Origin: Flectonema sp. DT1601
Taxonomy: Eukaryota; Euglenozoa; Diplonemea; Diplonemida; Diplonemidae
Assembly (NCBI GenBank): GCA_964019425.1
Contig: OZ025826.1
Span: 248,001 to 312,000 of the forward strand
Direction of reading: 5' to 3'
DNA: 64,000 nt
Shown here: positions 22,438-31,900 of the stretch, one piece after another
How positions within the stretch are numbered: the stretch's first letter is position 1
Layout: the number at the start of each line of letters is the position of its first letter
The notes under the pieces: model-generated
What the model was told of the DNA's origin: nothing
The model's database searches: none
Seen by the model: the letters and a program-made list of their open reading frames with translations, nothing else
Program-made: the position numbers and the translations under genes

Positions 22438-23649
22438 CTAAAATCTGTTCTTCAACTTTTCAATAACCTTATCAGCAGGTGCTCCATTAATACTTTGAAC
22501 TACTCCAAAGACGCTGTTCGATTTGAAAACTGAATCAACATCATACCTACTAAATGATCCCCAAGAGAATCCAGAAGTGTCGTACATCCGAAGTCCACTT
22601 GGAGATGATCTGTGATATGTTTCTGATAAAGAATGTTTACAAGAATACATCCAATAAAGCGTGTATTCCGTCCAGTCTGACATTCCTGGTTTAGATAAAT
22701 ACGTCATAAGTGAAACATCGAATGGTTTTTTAGTAGTTTGACTTACCTCTTCGAGAGAGCATCTTGCTAATGCCGTTGACATCAATGCTGGTGTGATTCC
22801 TATGTACTCTGATCCCTTACAGTTTGGAGCTGAGTAGATGTTTTTGCTGCTATCCCACCATGATTTTCGGTGTTGGCCGTCATCCTTTCCCTGAATTAAT
22901 CCTTTTCCATCCGGGATTAGGTCATTATAAGTTACCAATCTTTTTAAAAAGACATCGTTGTCCAGACTAATATACCATTTTGTTTCAATTAACTTCGCCG
23001 CAGCTAATTTTAAAATCATCGAAAGGCGGTATCCTGTTCCTCGACCACCGTTTGAGCTCCGTTCTCTGGAGGGTGTCGATTCACGTAATTCATCCATTGA
23101 AGTTTCTAAGAGAATCTCTTCATTAATCACTCTTGTTGGAAGGCTGGAGTACGATACTTTTTCCAAAACTTTTTCAACATCAGCGACTTCTTCTGCTCGA
23201 GTTACCAACAGCAACTCGTGCATCCATGAGCTGTGAAATTTCTTAAACGATTTTAACATGAGTCCTATTCTCGGATATCCATTCGCATCACTCTTCGTTG
23301 TCGTTAGTAAGAGTGTTATTTTATTTTCTTTGTTATATTCGATCGAACGAGATTCTCGGATGTGGCAGTCTTCCGATGGTGTTTCTGCTTTTATCTCTTC
23401 TGTTCTCTGATGGTCATCACTGTTTGTGTTGATTTCCGAATCAGATACCAGCGGGTCAGGTATTTGCGTCTCTGGTCTCGGTGTTGACTTTGCGACAACT
23501 ATTTTCTTAGGTAAAGCTGAAACACTCAACTCCTCATGAGAATGTGAAACTTGCGACTCCCATTCCGCATTTAATACCGTCAAAAACGTAACAAATGCCA
23601 ACGTGGCAACACAAACCAACACCAGCCTCTGTTGAGTACCCGACTTCAT
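22438..23649 (-). CDS. Type II membrane glycosyltransferase-like protein (DUF6492-like)
   Basis: 403 residues from ATG 23649. A short basic cytosolic end (MKSGTQQR) and one membrane anchor (LVLVCVATLAFVTFLTVLN) give type II topology, as in Golgi enzymes. A stem of about 75 residues follows. The catalytic part carries ITLLLTTTKSDANGYPRIGLMLKSF, then TKWYISLDNDVFLKR, where DND at about 230-232 would be the DxD metal/nucleotide-sugar site. This pattern matches GT-A proteins grouped as DUF6492 to my recollection. The sugar and acceptor are unknown. A pyrimidine-rich acceptor (tttttttttcaaaacag, ending at 23665) lies 15 nt upstream. A tiny upstream ATG-AAT-CGA-TGA ORF overlaps the start and could damp translation. 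Confidence 0.8.
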   Translation of the reverse strand: MKSGTQQRLVLVCVATLAFVTFLTVLNAEWESQVSHSHEELSVSALPKKIVVAKSTPRPETQIPDPLVSDSEINTNSDDHQRTEEIKAETPSEDCHIRESRSIEYNKENKITLLLTTTKSDANGYPRIGLMLKSFKKFHSSWMHELLLVTRAEEVADVEKVLEKVSYSSLPTRVINEEILLETSMDELRESTPSRERSSNGGRGTGYRLSMILKLAAAKLIETKWYISLDNDVFLKRLVTYNDLIPDGKGLIQGKDDGQHRKSWWDSSKNIYSAPNCKGSEYIGITPALMSTALARCSLEEVSQTTKKPFDVSLMTYLSKPGMSDWTEYTLYWMYSCKHSLSETYHRSSPSGLRMYDTSGFSWGSFSRYDVDSVFKSNSVFGVVQSINGAPADKVIEKLKNRF

Positions 23650-23872
23650 CGATTCATTTAATTACTGTTTTGAAAAAAAAAAATAACTGATGCATGGGTT
23701 CGATTCTCTCCATATACAAGATTATATCACAAATCCCAGGATCATAAAGCAATTTACTGTTTTAAAACAAAAACGGCATAAGGCAAGATTGGTAGGTTCT
23801 ATTTTTTTTTTTTTTTTTTTTAAACTAGGGTAAAACTACAAAAAGTAACAATTATTACAAACAAACCAAACC

Positions 23873-23903
<31 letters not shown>

Positions 23904-23913
23904 TGTTTACAGA

Positions 23914-24648
23914 CTAAGAGTTCGCGACTATATTGGTCGTCCTTCTCCTTGTTGTAGATTTTTTTGGTGAGGATTTTTTTATTATTATTTTTTTTTTTTT
24001 CGAAATTTTTTCAGGAGGGTAATATGTATCATCCACATCGAACTCTGGTTCAGAAATTGAGCAGTCCCACTCCTTTCTGTTTCTAATACAAGACGAAGGC
24101 CGCTGAGGATTTGATGGCTGATGTTTTAAAAGCCAAAGTCGATAGGCCTCTTTCGATTTTTCCACCCTGAGTGTCGCTATAGGACCCTCTTGTTGTTCTT
24201 CTACAACAGGATTTCTTTTGTCTTGGTTTCTTCTTTTTCTTGCTTCTTCTTGCAGCCATTCAGATCTCTCAGCCCGAAAGTGTAATTCTTTTTTCTTCAT
24301 AAGCGTGTTTAAGTTTTTAGTTATAGTTTCACGACAATGGTCAGCGTCTTCCTGGTCTTTTTTCTGCTTCAACCACTTCGAGAACATCTCATTGGAACTT
24401 TCCCTTCTAATTAAATATCTAATCCTCTGTTCAAGATTAATCTTAGAACCAGCTACGGGTTCACTTCTTTCAACATTTTTTGCAATGTCTCCAACGCTAA
24501 GAAGTCCATCTTTTTTCCATTGATTCAAAAGGTGTCCCTTGGCGAGAATCTTTTCTTGTTCTGAGAATCCAACAGATACAACCGCGTCAGCGAATTCATC
24601 TAAAGAAGAACTCCCTAAGTTTACCTTGTAGTCACATTTCATGTACAT
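23914..24648 (-). CDS. Charged helical protein, CCDC34-like at most, function unknown
   Basis: ATG at 24648 (MYMKCDYKVNLG), about 244 residues. Earlier in-frame Mets lie behind a poly-Lys run from poly(A) and across a perfect-looking acceptor (ctctcatccaacag, ending at 24655), so they are rejected. The first 90 residues form a small globular or helical module. The rest is Lys/Glu/Arg-rich helix (WLKQKKDQEDADHCRETI..., KSKEAYRLWLLKHQ), ending in a Lys/Ser/Arg tail. The helical section recalls CCDC34-type ciliary proteins, but the match is weak. Upstream lies a coiled-coil gene on the same strand. Nothing catalytic is seen. Confidence 0.72.
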   Translation of the reverse strand: MYMKCDYKVNLGSSSLDEFADAVVSVGFSEQEKILAKGHLLNQWKKDGLLSVGDIAKNVERSEPVAGSKINLEQRIRYLIRRESSNEMFSKWLKQKKDQEDADHCRETITKNLNTLMKKKELHFRAERSEWLQEEARKRRNQDKRNPVVEEQQEGPIATLRVEKSKEAYRLWLLKHQPSNPQRPSSCIRNRKEWDCSISEPEFDVDDTYYPPEKISKKKKIIIKKSSPKKSTTRRRTTNIVANS

Positions 24649-24878
24649 CGGAACCTGTTGGATGAGAGTACAAATAAATAACACATCAGTTTGAATGAAT
24701 GAAAACCAACAAGAAGAAAACTCTACTTTTTTTTTTTTTTTTTTCCTTCTCAAAACAGAATTGAAAACCCTTATCATAACAAAAAAAACTTAGAAACATA
24801 AAAAAAATTCTAAAAAATAACTCTAACTGTGAGGGGCGAATACATCCGATTGAAGAACAAAGTAAACCCAGAGGAGTG

Positions 24879-26270
24879 TTACTGTCTCTGTGGTGATAGG
24901 GTAGCATCCAACTCTTCTCCAATGTGATCAGATTGGTATAGTGCTCTTCCTCTAATTCTTCCTTCATTAAAAAGTTTATCAAATGCTGATCGTTCACTTG
25001 CTGTTGTGAAAATAGAACTCTCTGAGGGAGACGATCCCCTCCATTTTGGAAAACTATTTTGAGATACATCCGGAGAGGTTGATTGTAAAGGAGCTCGAAG
25101 TTTCCTCGGAGCAAAAGATTTTATATAAGAACGAAGCTCTTTAAGAGATGTACGAGATCCGAACCTGCTGCTCATCCAAGAAACTAAGTCAAGCCACTCA
25201 GAGTCAAGTACACCTTCTGATTCTAAGTCTTCGTTCATAACTAAACTAGTGTCTGCTGGATCTTTATCAGGATCATTGTATTGATGGGGCTTTCTAGAAT
25301 GTAGCTCACGATCAACGTCCTTTTTTAAAGAAGTAAAATGTCTTATTCGGGACTCGTACTGTTCTCCCAATGAAATCACTTCCTCCTCTCCAAGATCAAA
25401 GAGGTCAGAAGTTGCTATAATATTATGATCAGGTTCTCTTATTGGTTGAATAGCGTCTGTTGTCTCATCCATTGATAGCTCTCTACACATTCGTAGCTCA
25501 GCAAGTTCAGTTCTGAGAGTGAGAAGATCACAGTCGAGTATCTCACGCTCTGCTTCGAATGATTGGAGTCTGACTTCCATCTCTTTCATTTTATCATCTT
25601 TGTCTTCACTAACTTCTTGACTTAGTTTATTATTTTGAATCTCTAACGTTGCTATCTTACTCGCTAGTTGGGAAACCTTTTGCTGATGTAATAATTCCTT
25701 CTCTTCCATAATCTTTAAGAACTTTTGATGATCAACTTCAGTTGTTTGTCTCCTCTGCGCAACCTGTAAACTATTAACCTGCTCAGTCAATGCTTCTATG
25801 TGTTGCCTTGATGTCTCTGATAAGTCAGAAAGTTGTCTCTGATGCTGTAAATCTTTGTCTTGCATAACTTTAACAAGCTGTTGTTCGTTGAATATTTGGT
25901 TTGAGTTTTTTGCATCACCGAGTAGGACGGTCAGAGAAGCTATTTCACTTTTTAAATTACTAATAACGTCACTTGAGGTGTGTAATTTTTCTGAGTACGA
26001 TTCATGTATTTCAGTGAGTTGATTCTCCAAGTCGTGAATAACTATTTCAGATTCCTCTAATTGACGTTCAGCAGCCGTATTTATTGCGATTGGTGATTCT
26101 CTCTCTTCGCTTCGATGCCTTGATAGCTTGTCTTCTAATAAAATAATACGTTCCCTTTCAGCTACCAACTCGTCATCATAATCTTCAAGTTGTATTTCCA
26201 TTTCCTCTCTCTCACGTTCCATAACTGCGACGAGGGAACGCAGCTCTTTCGCTTCTGCCCGGGCATTCAT
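24879..26270 (-). CDS. Coiled-coil protein
   Basis: 463 residues from ATG 26270 (MNARAEAKELRSL). The 17 bases before the ATG are all A, so the poly-Lys and hydrophobic extension upstream is not taken as coding. Residues from about 5 to 280 are continuous heptad coiled coil rich in Glu, Leu, Lys and Gln (VMEREREEMEIQLEDYDDELVAERE and onward). Two internal units share HQ-QLSDL / HQQKVSQL spacing and look like a duplication. The last 150 residues are less helical, with a WLDLVSWMSSRFGSRTSLKEL segment. A structural role, for example cytoskeletal, is a guess. Confidence 0.8.
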   Translation of the reverse strand: MNARAEAKELRSLVAVMEREREEMEIQLEDYDDELVAERERIILLEDKLSRHRSEERESPIAINTAAERQLEESEIVIHDLENQLTEIHESYSEKLHTSSDVISNLKSEIASLTVLLGDAKNSNQIFNEQQLVKVMQDKDLQHQRQLSDLSETSRQHIEALTEQVNSLQVAQRRQTTEVDHQKFLKIMEEKELLHQQKVSQLASKIATLEIQNNKLSQEVSEDKDDKMKEMEVRLQSFEAEREILDCDLLTLRTELAELRMCRELSMDETTDAIQPIREPDHNIIATSDLFDLGEEEVISLGEQYESRIRHFTSLKKDVDRELHSRKPHQYNDPDKDPADTSLVMNEDLESEGVLDSEWLDLVSWMSSRFGSRTSLKELRSYIKSFAPRKLRAPLQSTSPDVSQNSFPKWRGSSPSESSIFTTASERSAFDKLFNEGRIRGRALYQSDHIGEELDATLSPQRQ

Positions 26271-26411
26271 TTTTTTTTTTTTTTTCCCCCTCTCTCGCCC
26301 CCTTTTGTACGAAAGTACACGTACTATATAATCGAAGTAGGGGAGAAGAAAAAAAAATATAACAAAGCTGAATCTACTATTCGTGAACATAAACTTTGCC
26401 TACACACACGC

Positions 26412-28160
26412 TCAACAGTGAGCCGTGAAGCTATAAGGATCTCTTTGTTGATTTAAAAAATCCATAACAATAAACGGTAACGATTCAGGACAACTAATTA
26501 AAAGATGATCAACAATGTGATCTAAACTTAAATTAAGATCACTCACACTTGCGAGTACGTCAGCTGATGGTTTTGAAAGTAGAGCAGTAATTCCCCATTC
26601 TGGAAAACTGAAAGACGTATTACGTAATAAACCTTTTATAACACAATCCGGTAGAATCACTCCAGTGACATCAGAAACAGCAAGACACAACAATGCCTGG
26701 TCACTATTTGATAGTAATAATTTATTATACAAAAACGGCTCTATAAACACAGGCTCACTAACACAATAAACCAAACCCAACACAAGATGAATAGAAGGCG
26801 ACATTGACGACATCATTTCCTTAACAACATATTCAGGACAGTCTCTACCACTTAATAGGAGTCGACAAACAAGTATATTTTGTTGCTCGTTAAAATCGTC
26901 TTTGTATGTCTGAATGGCTCTACTAAGATCAACTGGAAGCATAAAGTGATTACTTTCCATTCTATACAAAGCCCATGCTGCGTGTGCTGTCATAACTGCA
27001 CTCGTGTAGTAGGAGGTAATCGCATTTTTTGAATAGAACATCTCTTCAGCAACTGATAACCTGAGCTTTGCAACAACTGAAAGAACCAAAGACAGAGAAT
27101 GTGAAAATAAATCATTCTGCCGAACATCATAAGTATTCATGTATCCTTGTATATACTTAACAAGAACAACTCCAAACACTTGAATATCATAACGAGTATC
27201 CTCATACACATCTCCAATAATACCAACCAGTCTACACAAGATGTTAGTTCTTCTGACAGCATTGGTTTTTGAAACTTTTTCATTAAAGCAGAATACTCTG
27301 AATCTGAGAATACCAATAATACAGTCAATGATGTGTTCACTACTGTTAGGGAACAGGTCAGATGTCAATGTCTGAACTCCATGAACTAATAACAGAAGTT
27401 CATCAGCAGAAAAGAACGTTTCTGATGACGATGAATATCGTGCATTACAATGAGAACTTATCCTTGTTATCGCACTTCGGATTAAATCACTTGGAAGCTT
27501 TTCAATCGAAAAATGAATTGCAAACAAGCGGAGAACAGCTACAAGAGATTTTAACCTACCCGGTAACTTTCTTCTTGTCAAGTGGTCAACAAGCATTTTT
27601 TCATGACGTTGACTGAGGTATTTGATTTCTTTTGTGTAATTATCAAACATGTGTTCCAACAACCTACACAATTCCTTATCAGGAAGTCGGATCTTACTCG
27701 ACGTCAACACCGTTTCCCATGTCGACAGAATCAACAGTTTTTCTACTTCTCTATTGGAACAGCAGAACGTTATCGTGTATTTCAATAACTTCCCTTCTAT
27801 GTCATGATTTACATTTTGTGTAAGCAATCGATGCATTAGCGGTTGGTTTGTAGCTAGTTTCCTCTGCATCAAAACTAGTACTATTTCTCTAATGTAATCT
27901 ATCTCTCCGGATAGTTTTACGGCGTTGCTTAAATTTCTTATCCCATTTTGAATTTCTTCAAGAGTCGTAAGATGATTTGACTTGTTGTATTGTACGATTG
28001 CTTTCCCAAGTTTCTCAATCGTAGATGTCTGCAATGAATTATTCCATTTCTTCTTTGGTGAAACTTTTATTATCGTTTCTCGTTTTTTATCTATTACAAT
28101 GTGGACATCGTTTCGTGCTCTTCCAACTTTCCATTTCAGGTTCCACGTTTTCTTAAACAT
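26412..28160 (-). CDS. Helical protein of unknown function
   Basis: 582 residues from ATG 28160. A basic start (MFKKTWNLKWKVGRARND) precedes a helix-rich body with recurring Leu/Ile helices of about 35 residues, suggestive of an alpha-solenoid such as HEAT, PPR or FASTK-type repeats. No family motif is recognised. The basic N-terminus could be an organelle-targeting signal, but this is not demonstrated. The 5' flank carries a duplicated 29-bp segment, and the transposon nest begins about 100 bp upstream, so this is the last gene of the left host cluster. Confidence 0.75.
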   Translation of the reverse strand: MFKKTWNLKWKVGRARNDVHIVIDKKRETIIKVSPKKKWNNSLQTSTIEKLGKAIVQYNKSNHLTTLEEIQNGIRNLSNAVKLSGEIDYIREIVLVLMQRKLATNQPLMHRLLTQNVNHDIEGKLLKYTITFCCSNREVEKLLILSTWETVLTSSKIRLPDKELCRLLEHMFDNYTKEIKYLSQRHEKMLVDHLTRRKLPGRLKSLVAVLRLFAIHFSIEKLPSDLIRSAITRISSHCNARYSSSSETFFSADELLLLVHGVQTLTSDLFPNSSEHIIDCIIGILRFRVFCFNEKVSKTNAVRRTNILCRLVGIIGDVYEDTRYDIQVFGVVLVKYIQGYMNTYDVRQNDLFSHSLSLVLSVVAKLRLSVAEEMFYSKNAITSYYTSAVMTAHAAWALYRMESNHFMLPVDLSRAIQTYKDDFNEQQNILVCRLLLSGRDCPEYVVKEMMSSMSPSIHLVLGLVYCVSEPVFIEPFLYNKLLLSNSDQALLCLAVSDVTGVILPDCVIKGLLRNTSFSFPEWGITALLSKPSADVLASVSDLNLSLDHIVDHLLISCPESLPFIVMDFLNQQRDPYSFTAHC

Positions 28161-28162
28161 CC

Positions 28163-28191
28163 GAGAGAATGCACAACCATTGAGATATTGT
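28163..28191. repeat. 29-bp direct repeat, left copy
   Basis: The block starting gagaatgcacaaccattgag recurs at 28245-28273. Between them lie GA-rich DNA and an A/T spacer. It may be a target-site duplication of a small insert or a local tandem duplication in the leader of the gene at 26412-28160. Confidence 0.8.
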
Positions 28192-28244
28192 TTTTTATAC
28201 CTTTTTTTTGAGAGAGAGAGAGTAGAATATTACTTGTTATTACC

Positions 28245-28273
28245 GGAGAATGCACAACCATTGAGATATTGTT
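28245..28273. repeat. 29-bp direct repeat, right copy
   Basis: Same 29-bp block as 28163-28191, 82 bp apart. Confidence 0.8.
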
Positions 28274-28384
28274 TATATTGAGAAATATATGAGAGTTCGT
28301 GAGTCAAATTTACTGCGTGACTGGGTTGCACGCTCTTCTCAGCGAAGTCTTTCAAAAATAAAAACATTCGGAATAACTTTAAGT

Positions 28385-28563
28385 TTAAAGTTATTAAAAG
28401 ACAAACATAGAAGTGAAAAGAACAAAAAAACAAAGGGTCTGGTAGCGGCAACGGAAAAAATAAATGGTCATGCGTCCACACACGTCCGTGCTCTTCCGCC
28501 TGAGGACGTCAGAAGAGCACGTCAGAAGAGCACAGACGAGTGTAACCAAAAAGGAAAAAAAAA
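28385..28563 (+). mobile_element. Short relict carrying the LINE-A family 3' tail, plus orientation
   Basis: The stretch agaagtgaaaagaacaaa...caaagggtctgg and the end cacagacgagtgtaacc followed by A-rich DNA match the last bases of the 3' UTRs of LINE-A, -B and -C in sense. Between them a block (ggcaacggaaaaaataaatgg) matches the same UTR in the opposite sense, and gacgtcagaagagcac is doubled. This is a rearranged fragment or a SINE-like short element that borrows the LINE 3' tail. No coding remains. Confidence 0.6.
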
Positions 28564-28928
28564 TTGGGCTATACAGGCCCTCTCACCAAATAATAATTTT
28601 GGCATTTTTTCTTGTACCTCTCCAAAAAAAATCGGGCCTCTTTTTTTTTTTTTTTGTGTGCACCACGACCCGTGAGTCTGTGATGCTGATTGCGCTGTTA
28701 GGCGCGGTTGTTCTTTTTCTTTCTTTCTTTCTTACTTTCTTTGTTTTGGGGGTTGGGGGTGGGGATCCCGTAGGCTTCGTATCTCCTTTCTTTGTTTTGA
28801 TAACTTAAAACTAATACTACAGAGTAAATTGTCCACTTGGACGTCTTCGGATGTGTTGCTAAATTGCCATCAGTACTTCCTAGTCTTGTAGGCTGCGGTC
28901 TTGATCTTGACATTTGTCGATTATAAGA

Positions 28929-31900
28929 TTACCTTCCTGTTAGTACTGCTAGTTCGTCCAAGGCAGTGACAAAGTTTAACATCTTTCGTTGGTTATTCGG
29001 TAAGTAACAGTCTTCTAGAGAACATGGTTCTTCTCCTTCTTCGTTTATCATAGGATCGATGTACTTGTCTCTTAAGAATTCCACGCACCAGTGTTCACAT
29101 AATAAGGCCACATGATGTGGTGTTGCCCTTGCATCTTTACAGAAAATGCATTTCTCATTTTGTCCCTTGAGTTTCAAGGATCTGCAGTGTCCCACTCTAA
29201 AGCGTGACATGATCACTTCTTCCGGTCTGGTGAGCTCATCAATGTATGGAGGGTGCCTTACCTCTCCTGGCCCTAACCAGTTCTCCCGTTTTCTCCGCTT
29301 GTGGAAGGTCATCATCGTTCCCATATCAAGTTGAGCGGGTAGTTGTTTAATAATTACATCCTTATAAGGTGGATCATCCTTCAGGCCTGCTGCATACTTC
29401 GCAAGCTGGTCTGCTACTTCATTGTATCGTACATTTCTGTGCGCTGGCACATACTGTACGTTAATTTGAACACCCTTCCTCTCTAGCTTCATAGCTAACT
29501 TCCAGATGTCTTTATTCATTGGGGACCTTTGTTTGTATGGTCCTTGTTCCAATGCCTGCATGACTGACATCGAATCAGTCAACAGGTGCGTCGTTGCTGT
29601 TGGACATTCTCGTTCCTCCTTCGCTGCTTGAACAAGATTCTCCATCGCCAATTTTACAGCGATCTGTTCTGTCCTGTAGGAGGAACCCGCCACCGGTATT
29701 TTGTATCCAAGTAGACACGTCTTGCCTTTGTCTACTATAACCACAGCAGCAGCTGCATTCGTCATGTAGGTCTTAGACTTGTGTCTTATCGACCCATCCG
29801 TGTAAACTCTCGTGTCTTGAGCAGGTAAGTCTGCTTCACTCCGTTTCGCCTCGTCTTTGTCACCTGGGTAAGTGAACTTCATCGCATTAGTTTCTTTCCA
29901 CGGTGGTAGCGTGTAGTGCTCCGGATTTACTTCTTGGCTTATGATACTTCTGTTTATGTCAAGACCAGGGATCCCAGATATATAGTAATTCCAGACAGTC
30001 CATCCCCATATCGTTTTTGGTGGGTTCTCTTCCATTCTTTTTGTTTTTGTCAGTTCATGTGCTGGTAGGTGTGGACTGAGCTTGAATCGTTCATATGTTC
30101 TGCACATCTTGTATTGGATGTGTTCCTTTAGTCGTGGAGTGTCTGCCTCTTCGTACAGTCTTGTTAATTCTGTGCTCCGCAGGCATCCAGTGACCAGCCT
30201 CACTGTTCTGTTTATAATTAATTCCAGTTGCTGGAGAAAGTTGCTTGTTAGTACCCAAGCAAAGCTCTCAACACCATAAAGGATCCTTGCTAGGACCACC
30301 GTCACTAGGATGCTAATCAGCGTTCTCTTCCTACAGCCTATCCGGGTAAGTCTAGTCAGCAAGCCAAGACCTCTAGATGCAGCTATCATCATTTTCCCCA
30401 TCTGTGACTCGAATGTCAGGTTCTCGTCATAGTGTACTCCCAGGTATCTTACAACTTTCGACTTATGTACTTTCCGTCCAGTTGCAAGTGCGAATCCGTG
30501 AAGTCCTGGCCCCACTGTTTCCAACATCTTATCTATTTCCCCCCGATTGTGAACTTTCTTTAGTTGGGGGAAGCGCTGAGCATTCATCTTTAGTGTTTTT
30601 ATTACTGTTGGTTTGTTCGGCAGCTTTGTCTTTATTCTATGTGGCGGCACCACGTACAAGTGAGTGACAGCATAGTCTTCCTTCTTTTCTACTGTTGTTG
30701 TGCCATCGTCTTTCACAAGGTTTCTTATCTGTTCTGCTGTGGCCACAACATATTTAAAAGTATGCTCTTCAGAGTACACCACAACTGGGGACTTGTCCTG
30801 CGTTCTGTTCGGCTTCACATGAATGTATTCAGTTTTGCCAGGGTTCTTATTAATTTTTATTTGGGAGTCTAATGCCCATTCCTCAAAGATTCGTACCGCT
30901 TCATTGACTCGATCCTCCAGACGGTTGATGGTATCGGATGCGATAACTATCCCAACATCGTCAGCAAAGACGGTTGGCTCAAACTTCTCCATTTTCTCTA
31001 TTAAATCGTTTATAAATATCGAAAAGAGCTGGGGGCCCAGCACGCTTCCTTGTGGTACACCCACTTGTATGTTTTGGAAATTACCTTTTGTTCCGTTCAC
31101 CCTCGTTGTGATTTTTCTTCCGGTCAGATAGTTTTGTACCCACCTCAGATACCTTGTTGGTAACCCTGCGGTCATCATCTTGTCCATAAGAGTTTTTGGC
31201 TGTACCGCGTCAAATGCCTTTTGTAGATCAAAGGTGATTAGTATTGCTTCCTTTCCCCTGTCCCTAGCACTGAGAAGCCGGTCAGTTACGATGCATAGGT
31301 TTTCTGTAGCATCTCGTCCGCGTTTGTAGGCCGCCTGTCTTGGGTTCATCGTCTTATTTAATAAATGATGCATGCGTTCAACGATCATCCTCTCAAAGAG
31401 CTTCGCAATAGAAGAGGTGAGTGTTATCGGTCTATAAGAGAGAACTTGCTTTTTGTCCTTATCTGGTTTTAATATGGGTATGACCATACCGCTTTTCCAG
31501 CACCTTGGTACAGCTGATCGTTGCCATGACAGGTTAAACAGTCGCAACAGTTGTTTGAGAAAGGCTTCCGGCAGTTGTTTGATCATAGAATTCCATATCT
31601 TGTCGGGTCCCGGTGCTTTCTTTTCCTTCGTTTTTGTGAGCTGTCTCACCAGTTCCGACATCCCAAATTCCTCATCATTTTCATCCGGTCGTTCCGAAAT
31701 TGTCTCCATTTCCCCATCTTTCGGGAATTGGTTTGCGTACGTTTCAGTAAAAGCATTTGCTATTTCCTGTGAATCAGTTAATTCCCTCCCTTTGTGTGTT
31801 ATGTTACTGATCGCATGATCGATCGTTCTACCTTCTAGCTGTTTGACTTTCCGAAAGGCCCACCGATAATCTTTTCCCGACATATCACATTCGATAATGT

